Shown here: in pieces, positions 31,456 through 43,489 of the stretch
Numbering within the stretch: position 1 is the stretch's first letter
Layout: each line of letters begins with the position of its first letter
Assembly: GCF_040869045.1 (NCBI RefSeq)
Contig: NC_090324.1
Coordinates: 56,821,346-56,885,345, forward strand
Source: Eurosta solidaginis
Taxonomy: Eukaryota; Arthropoda; Insecta; Diptera; Tephritidae
Reading direction: 5' to 3'
DNA length: 64,000 nt
Notes under the pieces: generated by a model
The model's input: only the letters and a program-made list of their open reading frames with translations
Databases searched by the model: none
What the model was told of the DNA's origin: nothing
Translations under genes and position numbers: made by a program

Positions 31456-31489
31456 CGTTAAATTAATACATACCTATTTAAAGTAGTTA

Positions 31490-31665
31490 CTCAATTCCCA
31501 ATTTGGTGCATACGTAGGTGGCGATTGAGTGGTCGTTTAGCATAATCACTCGGATGTAGGTTTGAATGAATTGTATTTCCGGCAACGCTATTATCAACTG
31601 CAGGCAAATGATGTTCTGGCATTCTGTATATAACACCATGTTTAATTGGAAACACGTTACAGTTA
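31490..31665 (-). pseudogene. Unidentified coding-like segment, block B
   Basis: Counterpart of 17,470-17,725 without the 60-bp internal duplication. The minus strand reads VFPIKHGVIYRMPEHHL. Not recognised. Confidence 0.3.
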
Positions 31666-31745
31666 TCGTTTAACCCGTAATCGTAATTATCCTTGCTGAA
31701 ACAAAAGACATTTATTTAGTGAACTGAACATATTTTTCCCATTAC

Positions 31746-32003
31746 CTTCCCATTGTAAGGCGGAATGCAGGTTGGCAACTTTGGTAAGTTCATCAACTTC
31801 GGTGAGAACCAGCACTTTAAATCCTCGTCATTAACCCGGAAACGTAATTATTCTTTCTGAAACAAAATACATTTATTTAATGAATTGAACGTATGTTTTC
31901 CTATTACCTTCCCATTGTAAGACGGAATGCAGGTTGAGCATCTTTGGTAAGCTCATCAACTTCGGTGAGAAACAGTACTTTAAATCCTCATCATTCGACA
32001 TTC
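31746..32003 (-). pseudogene. RFC3 exon fragment in tandem duplicate, block B
   Basis: Same arrangement as block A: exon ends at 31,908-32,003 and 31,746-31,840 with a 51-nt intron (31,857-31,907) between. The downstream copy lost a few bases relative to the A sequence (ttggcaactttgg here). The tandem exon duplication therefore predates the A/B duplication. Confidence 0.75.
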
Positions 32004-32554
32004 CATCTTTCATTCAATGACCAATACATTACTTTTGTTTAATTTCGCATGGAATTCAGTCCAGCGCCACAAAAAAGGGGTTCTTTTTGCTTGCGACGCA
32101 ATTCCGATTCCGGTGCAGGTTGTGGCCTAGCGTATACAGCCTTTAAAGGAAAGCCAGCATCCCAAGGTATATCAAGCTTCGATATCAGTAAACTATATAT
32201 GTCCTGGACACCCTGATTTATTATTACAACGGTGTAAACGCTTAAGACACTCGGTATGTAGAGGGTAATTTAAGGTCTTGCTTCAGCACAATATTGGATC
32301 GGTTATATTAGTGATACGATGGGTTCGGCAGTTAAAACTAGCTCCCAAAAGGTAACCCAGTTTAATATAATGCTCAAACTCTGAAAAATATCGAGTTCGT
32401 AAACTGAACTTCGCACTTTAGTTGCAAAGGGGATCAGTCGATTCACTTGTAATGAACTATTTCTTTTTAATGCTTTACAAATCGTTTTTTTTCTACATGC
32501 CTATGCTATGTACGTATACGTTAAATAGTAATATCTCTCATATCAACACACCGC
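32004..32554. other. Spacer between RFC3 and ASCC2 fragments, block B
   Basis: Matches 18,063-18,661 with a few small deletions. No gene assigned. Confidence 0.45.
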
Positions 32555-33215
32555 TTATCCTATCATACCCCGACTGCTTTTGAATGGTGCTCCCGCTTTG
32601 CGATTATGATAGGCACGCATAGATTTATTTATTTTTTTTCCTTTTTTCTCACGATTGCGAAACGTTTCGTTATCTCGGCCTTGACCCTTTGGTGCGCCAA
32701 TAATATCACGCAGCTTATTATCCATACCACCACCACCACCATGATTACGATTACTCCATCTAGCTTGACGTCGTGCCTCATAACGCGCACCCACATCTTC
32801 TGGATTTTCACAGAAATTTAATTGTTTATTATTACGACCGGATTGTTGTGTATCAGACTTGGAACCTTTATCTTCTACATTCTGTTGCTCTCCATCATCA
32901 CCATTATCACTTTTATCATCATCTGAGAAATCTTCAATATTTGCTAATCCCGCGTTAAGTTGTTTCGATCTAACTACACGCGTTTCACGCGCCAGCAAAA
33001 CTTCATAACTATCATCATATTAATCATTACTACTTTCACCTTCGCTAACTAATGTGTAAGCTTGATAGCGTGACTTTATTTGTGCTAAATCCCGTTTATC
33101 AGCTAGCAATTGTGCTGCATCTTTTGGTGTATGTGGCATACCTTTACCCTGTTTGATGATACATTTTGGATTATCATGTGTCATAATGTCATATTGATCA
33201 CCATCATAAATGTTT
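32555..33215 (-). pseudogene. ASCC2: ASCC2 C-terminal exon with nonsense codon (block B)
   Basis: Duplicate of 18,662-19,315. The frame matches the block A tail except for a TAA at 33,020-33,022, where block A has GAA in NDEYDDSYE. Downstream it remains open from LARETRVVRSKQL to KSSRGMIG. Small indels distinguish the copies (WSNRNHGGGG here, WRYHGGGG in A). Loss of the frame in one copy and retention in the other is compatible with neutral decay. Confidence 0.85.
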
Positions 33216-33284
33216 TAATGTTAACACCCGTTTCTGCATACGTTTGTCTTGCAGATCTGGTGGCATATATAAATTTCATTTTGA

Positions 33285-34605
33285 CGCCGCAGTTGGAGCA
33301 CCCCTTTGCGATGCCGGTACATACAATAAAATAAAACATAATCCTATACAAAACCATCTCCTGGATCTCCACCGCTGGTCACCTGAAAATAAAAGAATAT
33401 TAATTGTTAATATGAAATAAAAGAATATTAACTAATAATTTAAAATGAAAGGATATCAAATGAATAAATATTAAAACTAGCTTACCATTCTTCTCCTCCA
33501 TTATCAATACGTTATACTCCACGCGCCGTAGTACAAGAATTAAAGCAACGGGAAAATCATTCGATTTAATTCCCGTTTGTGTCAATTCATAGGAATTTAT
33601 ATTCTCTACACGGGTGTGTATGAATATTGTCTTTTTTGTTCTCTCGCTGCTGGTATACTTAAACCAGTGCGTGAACCCTTTTTAAAAGAAAATGTTGGTA
33701 GACAAAAATGAAAATAGTGCTAGAAGCTGGTCGATTGGTTTTTTCCAAGAACTCAATAGCAAAAAAAAGCATAAAAAAAGCAAATAAAAGCATATTTCAC
33801 AGAAACAACATTAAAAAACATGTAAACGAAACAAAAGGCATATTTAAATTTGTATATATATAGCTTATGCCTATATGAGGCTTGGTTTTTTTTTTTTTCG
33901 TGAAGCGTGAGCTTGAAATGCTTTCGAAAATTTACCGCAGCGTCTAATTAAACCCTTCAAGTTCCTAATGTACCAAAAATACTGCCACAAAATAACCGAT
34001 TTCGGCAAGTTATCGTTTCCTTAAAACTTTATTTTCGTTCAAAATTATGTACCGAAACTGATAAAAATAGCTCAGGAAAATATGTTGCGTGCACATTTGC
34101 TACATTTAATTTATAAACAAAGACATCTCTTGTTTTGAATTTGTACCAAATTTTTCAAAACTGATTCGCTTGGTTAATATCACCTATTAATGAATTTGGA
34201 TGTGCTCGGAAATTGAATACGTTTACCAAATGATCTCAATATTTAGTTTCAATGCGAATATATTGATATATAGGTAGATTATTGGGATGTGGTGATAAAA
34301 GTAGTAGGAAATGAAAATGGGCCAAAAAGTTGGTAAATCTACCAATACGGTAAAGACCGCGTACTGGCTGTTCGTGTACTTATACCAACATATGTACATA
34401 TATTTGCCTGTTTTTTTTTTAGCGCTGCATCACATACCTTGTACCGAAAACCAGGAAGAGGAACAAAATCGGGATCGGCTTTTTTGACCCATACTGACGC
34501 CTCGGGCAGTCCCAAAACATACTTACGCACAAAAATAAAGGCAAAAACCTCATTTAAAAATAATTATGCTCTCATTTACAAAAAAAAAAAAACAAACAAA
34601 ATTTT
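33285..34605. repeat. Dispersed repeat R, copy 3
   Basis: Nearly identical to the first 1.3 kb of copy 2. Here gacgccgcagttggagcacc follows about 70 bp after the ASCC2 end, whereas block A carries the Jockey fragment. It ends at a poly-A/T stretch near 34,590. Confidence 0.75.
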
Positions 34606-35312
34606 TGATTTTGTTTAATATTCAATTTAAACCACCTAGACTTTTTCAACCACTTCATATCAGCACATGTAGTTGGTGGATTTTCGAATTTAGTGACGTA
34701 TTTCGCTATTCGTCCTGAGCTTTCGCTCAGAATTAAATGCATCATTTCGTTGGCTTTTCACGCTTCTCTGAAAAGAAAATTTTTCTACTATCTTAAATAC
34801 GCAATGATTAGGGTGGGTGGCTTGGAACCACGTGCGCTCCAACCTCCCACACACCGCAATCTTACTGGTTTTGATAAATATGCATAAGCTGCTCGAAATC
34901 TCGTCCATTCCGACAGCTCTAATAATCATCACGCAATAACGTGATAATACACCAACCAACCTCACGGCCACTCGCCCTGCCACCTCCATAAGATGCCACA
35001 ACCCCCCAACAAAAAAAATCAGTCGCCCCAGAGCGACACGATACGTTAGACGCTGGAACGGAGACCTCGGCCTCTTCGTCCAGCCCAGGAAAAAAAATGA
35101 GAGTCTGGAACGGAGACCTCGGCCTCTCCGTCCAACAAAAGGAGAAAACAAAATATTTCCAGTCTGGAACGGAGACTTCGGCTTCTTCTTTCATCCTAGC
35201 TTAGGTGGCATGCAAGGACATTCGGAAAGGATTCCTAGCCATCCGCGACGCTGGCGAACTCCTCATCTAGGTTAAGTTTAGTTAGCGGTCGGAAATCGGT
35301 GGGGGTAAACGA
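34606..35312. repeat. Block B segment with hairpin boxes
   Basis: Counterpart of 22,341-23,207, with the ctggaacggagacctcggcc box at about 35,053 and 35,104 and a degenerate third at 35,163 that is cut short. No gene. Confidence 0.5.
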
Positions 35313-35776
35313 TGTTGCGTATCGCAAGGGGGCGGCATGTTTAGGCAGGATGCCTAACTTTTCCTCATCCAATTGCGGTCCCCCTAATGCAACTCTGCAA
35401 TTCGATACTCGATATTCGACTTAATTTATAACCACCCACACCATCATTGCCATATGCATATGCATGCATGTATATGCACGTGTAGTGGTGGCTTTTGTCC
35501 TTCCAAACGGAGGATTTGTTGCAGGCAAGACAACCGGTCTCTTGGATTTTAGCCGCCAATCAGCTCACATATGCCGCCAGCGATTTCTGCCGTATTTTTG
35601 TTCAAATTCGCTTAGGTAATATTGTACCCAAGTCATTTCTATATTTATCCAATAAAGTACACCAATTATCACGAGCTATTCTCGTCTTCTCTTATTTATT
35701 TTCAAATACACCCGTTCCTTGAGATCGACCCGGTGCGCCCACCTCTCGCAAGGATCAGACGCACGTCGGCCGAACA
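35313..35776 (+). repeat. LTR-like block, copy B
   Basis: Starts tgttgcgtatcgcaaggggg, ends near cgaacaca. Equivalent to 23,208-23,693, with a short deletion near 35,519. It lies upstream of the empty BEL insertion site near 35,923. Confidence 0.5.
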
Positions 35777-35923
35777 CACATTTATATATATATATATTTT
35801 TTTTTTATTTATGACATTACAAACCTGTGCTTCCACATCAACAAAAAAAAAAAAAAAATAATTAAATATTCACTTACCACCTTTAAGTTAATAAAGAAAA
35901 AGGAAAATATATCTTTTTAGGGA

Positions 35924-36337
35924 TTGTAGGTATATTTAATATTGTAATGATTGTAGGTATATTTAATAGCCTCAATTAATTTCACGAATGGATCTTCGTG
36001 GTTGCTGATAATTTTAAAATAACCATTAGCCGGTCCAACACCGGCTTCGCGAACCACAGTATTGCTGAGTAGAACGCTCTACCGCATAGGCGGCCTTCGG
36101 CCGCGCTTATATAAAATAACCCTTAGCAGCTCGTACACCGGCTTCACGAACCACAGTATTTCAGAGTAGAACACCTTGCCGCGTAGGCGCCTTCGGCCGC
36201 GCTTATATAAAATAACCCTTAGCAGGTCGAACACCGGCTTCGCGAACCAGAGTATATCTGAGTAGAACATCTTTCCGCATATTCGGCCTTCAGAAGCGCT
36301 TAGAAAAAATAACCCTTAGCTGGCTTAAAATAAAAAA
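35924..36337. repeat. 96-bp hairpin array, copy B
   Basis: Leader ggattgtaggtatatttaat, then three to four units equivalent to 29,735-30,170, with the gcggccttcggccgc hairpin. It starts at the empty-site junction of the BEL element, proving that the BEL insertion in block A split this sequence. Confidence 0.85.
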
Positions 36338-39300
36338 CTGGCCTATACCCGCGGCCCCGTCCACAAGGAGATAATAAAATATATGGGCTATTCACGTTAG
36401 CCTGCTAATAAAGTTAGGATAGGATAGGTTAGGTGGTAGCTGCCCTGATAAGGATAGCTCACTTGGACAACACGAAGGTCCATTGTGATACCACATACAC
36501 CAACAATAACGGTGACTTAGATCTAGCTACTTAGAGAATCGTTGGGTAGCAACGATAAAGCTCCGAATGATACCGATCTCAACTTTGGATATATCCTCGG
36601 GAGATCCAAGTCGCGACCGAAGTACTTTCGCCTAGTTCTGGCAAAAGCTGGACAATCAAGCATAAAGTGATTTGTAGATTCCACCTCATCATCCTCCATA
36701 CAGCTGAAGCAGGATGGAGTTTCCAGTATATTGAGACGTACCGCATGGATACCCATGGGACAGTGCCCTGTCAAAACCCCAATGACCATTGATAGGTGAG
36801 CCTTAGTGAACCCAATTATTTCAGCAGACCTCCTGCCATCCACTTTTGGCCAGAAAGATCTTGCTACCCTGCAAGACGTGGTATCCGCCCAGGGTTTGCT
36901 GAGCTGATTCGAGGCCCAGCTATGGAGGAGCAATCCACAGGTGGCCGGGAGGATCCCGAAATTTTTTACCCGGGATATCACTATGGCCCGGGACTCAGAT
37001 AATCTTAATTGTAAAATAATTCGATGCAATCACAAGCGAGGTCAGGCACTCCCAGACCACCCTCGATCGCACTTTAGTTGAGCTCAAGGCCTTTATAGCC
37101 GCTTGCTATCAGAGTAGATGTTAAATTCCCTAACCGTGGTAGCACTGGATAGCATTCCATCCTCCGCATCCTTAATCGCAGCAATTTCCGCTTGGAATAC
37201 GCTGCAGTGATTAGCCAACTTAAACTTGCGGCTTAAATTTAGCTCTTGACAAAAGACCCCGACCAACCTTTCCATCCAGCTTTGACCCATCCGTGAACAA
37301 GTTAACCGGTCCCATGCCCCAGATAATTCCTCTTCCCCAATCCTCTCTCTCTGGAATAACTGGGGTGAAGGTTGTTTAGGGAGCAGTTATCGGCATACAG
37401 TAGTCTGTCCGGGATAAAGATGAAACTGGTAGGAAGGCTAGAGTGTCCGCGGTCAGAAAGTCAATATCCCATATCACGAAGCCTGACCAACGACCTTGCC
37501 GCGGCCGCCTTTCCCGCAATATCTACTTGGTATATGTTCAACATGACGTTCAGTGCCAAGGTAGGTGTTGTTCTGAAAGCGCCACTGATACTGATCAGCG
37601 CCGTCCGTTGCACTGACACTAACATTTTGGAGGTGCTCGCCGTGTCCAGTGCTTTCCACCAGACCAGCACCCCATATAGCAGAATCGGTTTGACCACCAT
37701 CTCATAAAGCCAGTGTACTATTCTTGGCGAGAGTCCCCATCTCTTTCCGATAGCTCCTCTGCAGCAGTACAAGGCAATGGCGGCCTTCCTGGTCCGATCT
37801 TCCACAATGGGTCTCCAGGACAGTTTCTTGTCCAAAACAATCCCCAAATATTTAACCCTATCAGAAAGTACCAACGGTACCCCTCCAATCGAGGGAGTTC
37901 TGAAATCGAGCATCTTATATCTCCTTGTGAAACGGACCAATTCCGTTTTTCCCGGGTTGACCGCCAACCCACATGATTCAGCCCACCTAGCCACAGTATC
38001 CAGGTAGCCCTGTAGAACATCGCGCAGGGTGCCCAGGAATTTGCCTCTGACTAGGATAGCGAGGTCATCTGCATAGGCAACCACCCGACAACCATTGGCT
38101 TCCAGCTCCACAAGAAGCTCGTTGACTACCACAACCCAGAGGAGAGGAGATAGGACACCCCCCTGTGGCGTGCCCCTGCACACCTTTCTTTTAATTATGG
38201 CCCCTCCCCACTCCGCTGCGACAAACCTGCCGCATAGAAGTTTGCTAATAAATTCAACCAGAGCCGCCTCGACTCCTAAACCCACCAGAGCTCTTTCGAT
38301 TGCCTCCGGTAAGACATTGTTAAAAGCTCCCTCGATGTCTTGAAAGGCACCCAGAGCATACTCTTTGTGTTCTAGGGACCCTTCTATTTGCTTTACAATC
38401 GAATGGACAGCCGTTTCCGTCGATCTGCCCTTGCAGCACGCATGCTGTGAAGCCGACAGTAACCCCCGAGGTATCCTTTCCCGTAGGTACAGGTCAATCA
38501 ACCGCTCAAACGTTTTAAGAAGAAACGACGAGAGACTGATTGGCCTGAAAACCTTAGGTGATACATGAGAGCTTCTGCCGACCTTCGGAATGAAAATAAA
38601 CCTAACCGTGTGCCAAGACTTCGGGATATAGTTAAGCCTGAGGCAGTTATTATATATGGTGGCCAACCAGCGGCAGGAAATCCCCAAAGACCTTTGAAGC
38701 TGCGCAGGAATGATTCCATCCGGGCCCGGAGACTTATAGGGCTTGAACGACCCTATAGCCCAGGTTATAAATTTATCTATTTAAAAATTATTTTTGTCTA
38801 ATGTATTTTATTTTTGTAATAGAGTAAAAAAAGAACTAAATGAGCTGATAACCTGGTAGGATCCCAAAATGATCTGAAATTATCAAGAAAAAGCCACGAA
38901 ATTACCCCGACGCTATCACGGTCGGATCTGGAAAACCATCCTGAAACGCCACGGAAAGGTCTCCAAAAGTTCCCGGAATAGTCCTAAAAAACCGAAATGA
39001 CAACAACACGATTCCAGACTTATCCAGAGACCCACACAGAAATGATCCCTGAAGGGTACCAAAATGATCCCGAAAAAGTTCCGAAATGACCCTGACGAGC
39101 TACCGGACGGATCTCAAAAACCATTTAGAAAATATCCAGGAAGGGTCACTAAATTATCCCGACATACTCCAGAAAAAGTTCCGAAATGACTCCGACGCGA
39201 TCCACGACGGATCGCGAAAACCATAAAGAAATGATTCCGGAAGGGTCCCAATATGATCCCGAAAAAGTTCCGAAATTACCCCGGCGGGATCTCGGACGGA

Positions 39301-39575
39301 TCCCGAAAACCATTCAGAAATGATCCCGGAGGCGCCTCGATATGACCCTAATGGGATTACAAGTAAGGTGAAGCTAATTATAAAACCATATTAATAAGGT
39401 AGCAGGTGCGTTGGAGCGAATGAAGAGTTACAAAGAAACATACAGGTAAAGCTATTAAAAGGTTGCTAATAAAAACAATTGAAGGAAGCCGGATGGCGGG
39501 AGGAGAAGGAGAGGACCACTGATCGATTTTCCAAAATTGTTTAGATCTCGATCTGTATGTTCCAGATACCAAAAA
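36338..39575 (-). mobile_element. Helitron with satellite core, block B, split by a LINE
   Basis: The minus-strand 3' end at 36,338 is mutated (ccag instead of ctag). The subterminal sequence (acccgcggccccgtcc, gctattcacgttagcctgct) matches the end of the Helitron at 54.1-54.2 kb. A LOA LINE interrupts it at 36,414-38,770. Beyond it the element resumes (taaaaattatttttgtctaa, gagctgataacc), then the GGATCC-type satellite (38,860-39,360). A piece like 51.19-51.34 kb in reverse follows at 39,375-39,560. It is cut at about 39,575 by the 130-bp repeat. No coding capacity. Confidence 0.7.
36414..38770 (-). pseudogene. LOA-clade LINE: reverse transcriptase, RNase H and C-terminal end
   Basis: 5'-truncated LINE inserted in the Helitron. 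The minus strand starts FKPYKSPGPDGIIPAQLQRS, then FIFIPKVGRSSHVSPKVFRP, AFQDIEGAFNN (first RT Asp), RGTPQGGVLSPLLWVVVVNE, VAYADDLAIL (catalytic YADD intact) and VNPGKTELVRF. These lie in one 408-codon frame at 37,461-38,687. RNase H follows with a frame change (FQAEIAAIKDAE, NIYSDSKRL). At 36,523-37,029 is the Cys/His tail CFSCMEDDEVESTNHF...C. RNase H after RT is typical of the LOA and I groups. The 3' end carries ggttaggtggtagctgccct and a short GATAG/TTAG-type tail. Flank comparison with 54.1-54.2 kb fixes the insertion site approximately; the target duplication is not clear. Confidence 0.92.
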
Positions 39576-39930
39576 CTATTGCGATATCTCGAAAGGACGT
39601 CCACCTATAGAACTAAGGCCCACTCCCTTTTAAAATACTCATTACCACCTTTCATTTGATACCTATATCGTATAAGCACATTCTAGAGTCACCCCATGTC
39701 CACCTTAATGGCGATATCTCGAAAAGGCGTCCACCTATGGAACTATGGCCCACTCCCTTTTAAAATACTCTTTCATACCTTCCATTTGATAGCCATGTCA
39801 TACAAACACATTCCAGGGTTACCCTAGGTTCATTTTCCTACATGGTGATTTTCTCTTATTTTGTCTCCAAAGCTCTCAGCTGAGTATGTAATGTTCGGTT
39901 ACACCCGAATTTAGCCTTCCTTACTTGTTG
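39576..39930. repeat. 130-bp repeat remnant and element tail
   Basis: About two 130-bp units, then gggttaccctaggttcattt, and a tail ending ggttacacccgaatttagcc ... cttacttg. In A and B the tail is replaced after cctacatgg by the host-fragment collage, so this is the more original end of that element. Confidence 0.75.
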
Positions 39931-40040
39931 AATAACTTTTTGATTATAAAGAGCTCGTTTCCCTGTGCTCACGTCGTGTAACTCGTATAAGCAATTGCCT
40001 CTTTGGCTTTGATGAACTTTGGGGCAAACTTTGCACAGAA

Positions 40041-41192
40041 TTACTTAGTAGCGTCGCTCAAAATAAAATTCCTCCTACACACGCTATCTCCTACCTGAAA
40101 CTTCTCCACCGAGCTTCGCAAATTGTATCCTTTAGCTGAAAATTCGAACGCTTTCTTAATGTTTTCACCAATCGACTTTCGTATTAATGCCAGTTTGTCA
40201 GTTCTATCTAGAATATTATCATCGATGGTTCCTAGTTTTCGTAATAGTGCATACTCGTCACCATGCGACGACATCTGCTGGCCAAAAAGGGTGTAGTAGG
40301 GAGTACAACCTATTGATTGGTGAAAAGAACTTCTTAATGCCTCTGAAATGTTTGGCAAGTGTTTTTCCCACAGAGCCTGGTCATCTTTTAGATAAGCTGT
40401 TATTCCCGCAATGATGGATCGATTAACTCGCTCGCTTGCATTTGCTTGAGGGCTGTATAAGGCAGTGTAAAAGTGTTTGGTGCCCCGCTCGACAAGTAAG
40501 TTGTTGAACTGGGACGATTTAAATTGTTTTCCTTTGTCACTCAAAACAATTTTGGGTGTTCGGAAAATAGCAAAAACGTTTTCGAAGAAAATCGCATATA
40601 CCGACAGCGCTAAAATTCTTTACTGCCTTGAAAAGAGGAAATTTAATACAGTGATGCAAAAACAATAAAAATTTCTATATTACCTTGCTATGAACGAGGG
40701 TAAGGGCCGAGGAAATCGACGTAGAGTTTCTGGAAAGAACACTGAACGGTGTATTGTGCATACATAGGGGATTGCAGCGTAGCGTTGGTTGGTTTAGTTG
40801 ATTGGCAGATTTCACTACTCCGGATGTAGTTCTTGACGTCAACCGTCATGTTTGCCAATATAATTTCATACGTAGCCGTTCTAAGGTTTTAGCAATTCCT
40901 CTGTGGAGTTTGTTAGGCTGGCAATGGGCGTTCTGTATAATGTGTTGAACCAAGGTTTTTGGGATCCATAGCTTCCAATTGTACGTTCAGAATTACCGTT
41001 TGGACGTTCTGTTCTCTTATACACACGATCATCAACTACTTGCAAATCGGGTAGCCGGCTTTTATTATTTTTAACGTACATTATTAATTTCTTATATTCT
41101 TCGCACTTAAACTCGGACGATTCTATATCAACTATCCGACGGACCTTGAATTCATCGATTTCTTCAAATTTTTGGCAGGATTTCGGGTACAA
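40041..41192 (-). pseudogene. Gypsy integrase region
   Basis: In the minus strand an upstream spacer frame reads VVDDRVYKRTERPNGN. The catalytic core comes later as SDKGKQFKSSQFNNLL (Asp of the second box) and SPQANASERVNRSIIAGI (Glu). LWEKHLPNISEALRSSFHQS, TPYYTLFGQQMSSHG and KFQVGDSVCRRN follow. The first catalytic box and the zinc-binding domain are degraded. The frame is open for 167 codons. Confidence 0.88.
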
Positions 41193-41640
41193 CGTTTAAA
41201 GAATCCTTTTTGTGCTCTATTTCGAAACTATAGCCTTGAAGTTTCAGTGACCATCGTACTAGTCTTGTGGATAGGTCGCTTTGACGCATCAGCCACTGAA
41301 GACTGGCATGATCAGTCACAATCGTAAAATCTTGCCCTTCAACATACACTCTGAATTTTTTTAGACTTAGTATAGCTGCAAGGCATTCTAGCTCCGTCAC
41401 GCTATAAATGCTCTGAGCCCTGTTGAGTTTTTGGGAAAAATATGCAATTGGGACCTCTATACCGCCTTCATTCTTCTGAGCCAAAACCGCACAAAGACCA
41501 AGTTTAGATGCATCACATTGGATTATAAATGGCTTTTCATAGTTAGGACTAGCCAGGACAGGGGCGGAACATAAAACATCCTTCAAAGTATCAAACGACT
41601 TTTGTGCTTCATCACTCCAAGTAAAATTTTTGTTGTTACT
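41164..41640 (-). pseudogene. Gypsy RNase H
   Basis: The minus strand reads LASPNYEKPFIIQCDASKLG, IAYFSQKLN, YSVTELECLAAILSLKKFRV, FTIVTDHASLQWLM and LVRWSLKLQGYSFEIEHKK. These are the D, E and D boxes of the RT-connected RNase H of Ty3/Gypsy. It ends shortly after, where the usual VADALSR motif is replaced by VVPEILP. Confidence 0.9.
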
Positions 41641-42300
41641 TAATAAATTTGTCTATGGTGTTGTAATGGATGCAAAGTTATCTACGAACCGACGGTACCA
41701 ACCGGCCATTCCAAGTAAACGCAAGACTTTTTTAACAGTAGTTGGTACCGGATAATTCGTAACGGCCGAAATCTTCTCAGGGTCTGTTCGTAGAGTGCAT
41801 CCACAATATATCCCAGATACTTCACTACACCGATGCAAAACTTACTCTTCTCGACATTAATGGTTAAGCCAACTTTTCTTAAATGATGAGCAACTTTAGA
41901 AAGAATGGACATGTGACTATCAAAGTCTTCGGATAATATAAGCAGGTCGTCTAAATAGACAAAACCTTTATTTTGCAATTAGGTGGAATGACGCGATCCA
42001 TCAAGCGGCAAAGTGCTTGAGGGGCGTTGCATAAGCCAAAGGGCATTACACAGTAACGATACAACAGATGATTAGGGACAGTAAAAGAAGTATAATCTCT
42101 TGAGTTCTCGGACAGGGGGATTTGCCAAAAGGCTCGACGCAAATCTAGTGAAGTTATGTATTTTACCTTTGGTATCCTGATCAGTACACGACCAATATGC
42201 GGAATGGGGTAAGCGTCCTTAACGGTTACGCTATGTATTTTGCGGGAATCAAGACACAGATGGACCTTATTTGGCTTCTTCACTAGAACAACCGGACTGG
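41641..42300 (-). pseudogene. Gypsy reverse transcriptase
   Basis: The minus strand reads VHLCLDSRKIHSVTVKDAYP, YITSLDLRRAFWQIPLSE (catalytic Asp), VMPFGLCNAPQALCRLMDRV, then in the next frame GFVYLDDLLILSEDF (catalytic YLDD) and VGLTINVEKSKFCI, to VLRLLGMAGWYRRFVDNFAS. Two frame changes occur (near 41,965 and 41,800). Confidence 0.9.
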
Positions 42301-42703
42301 ACTAAGGTCTATTAGGGGACTCTTCGATCACGCCTAGCTTAAGCATTTCGTAAATTCTTGCGAGAACAAGCTTTTCTACCGCAGGAGAAATGGGAAAATA
42401 TCTTTGTTTGATCGGACGGACGTTGGGCTGTAACTCTTTTGCGTACTCCATAACAGACTTTTCCCTAAGCCTTCCTTCTCACAGCTCGGAAATCAGTTTT
42501 TAATCATATTCGACTTAACCTTTTGCTCGTCAGTTAAAAAAAGTGCATTATAATCAGGATCAAGGGTAACTTCGGATATAATGTGGGTACGATTCGACAT
42601 TGAATCCAAAAATCGACTCCCAAAATAATTTTTTGCGACATATTTAGTATGGCGAAGAACGTAATCAACTGAGTCCTACTTTCAAATTTTACTTCCAAGT
42701 CTA

Positions 42704-42970
42704 TTACACCGAAAACCAATTGCGTTTTACCGTCTGCGGTACAAACGGCTGTTTTGTTCTCTCGTAGTTTTTTTCTTTACGAATCTCGTCGGCAAGTAAG
42801 GATCCTATGCATGAGACTTGGGCACCAGTGTCTAATAATCCGAAATGTTTTACGCCACAAATCGATATTTTAGCGTATTGTCTTAGGTCATATGACTTCT
42901 TGGTCCAAGAACACTCACAGTTTTTAATAGACTTTCTCTTTTCCTTAATATCTCGCTGTTTAAGTTTCAC
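42704..42970 (-). pseudogene. Gypsy aspartic protease
   Basis: Minus-strand frame CGVKHFGLLDTGAQVSCIGS with the catalytic D-T-G. The downstream frame 42,534-42,719 holds MSQKIILGVDFW, an ILG-D-F flap-end motif. A frameshift separates the two parts. Confidence 0.85.
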
Positions 42971-43485
42971 TTAATTGGATATGGGCCCACTACTTACCTC
43001 TTTTAGTTCTTTTCCGCTTTCAATTTAAACACTTTTTACACTTTTTTCTTTAATAAATTTACAATTATATTTATGGGTTTTAAAAGTAAAATTACAAAGA
43101 TCAAAAGTAAAACGATTAGATTCGCGATCAAAATTAATATTCGCGCGCTCAACGATAACTGGCTACCATCAGTTTTTTGGCCGTCCGCTAAACCGCTTGC
43201 TAAATAGGTAAATAGGTATGTATGTATATAAGTAAAAAAGGAAGCGGTATTTGTTCACCGTACTTTAATTTATGACATTAGGGGGTTCCAAAATTATAGC
43301 AAGCGGTTTTTCCATTTTTTATATGTATATAATTTAAAAGGTTTACAGGTAAGTATAAATTTGAATGTAAGTATGAACGTAAAATGTATTAAAATTTCAA
43401 ATAGGTTCCGTCCCATGTCTTCAACATGGCGGCGGGCCTGCGGAGTCGACAAATTTAGAAGCTCTTGCAGCTTCTGTAAAGTAAC
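42971..43485. other. AT-rich noncoding stretch
   Basis: No gene recognised. A tatgtatgtatata microsatellite lies near 43,215. It may contain degraded Gypsy gag or leader, but I see no motif. Confidence 0.4.
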
Positions 43486-43489
43486 TTTT

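Larger units (their letters stand above)
39931..42970 (-). mobile_element. Decayed Ty3/Gypsy retrotransposon, pol only
   Basis: Minus-strand order protease, RT, RNase H, integrase, the Ty3/Gypsy order. No gag and no LTR are recognised on either side; the 3' side is cut by the 130-bp-repeat element tail. The integrase C-terminal part (HGDEYALLRKLGTI) reminds me of Osvaldo-like elements, a tentative placement. Many frameshifts and stops. No envelope gene is visible, so there is no evidence for an errantivirus. Confidence 0.85.

Noticed and set aside
39931..42970. Possible complete Gypsy element or endogenous errantivirus
   Set aside because: No LTR pair, no gag, no envelope-like frame; pol is broken in many places.
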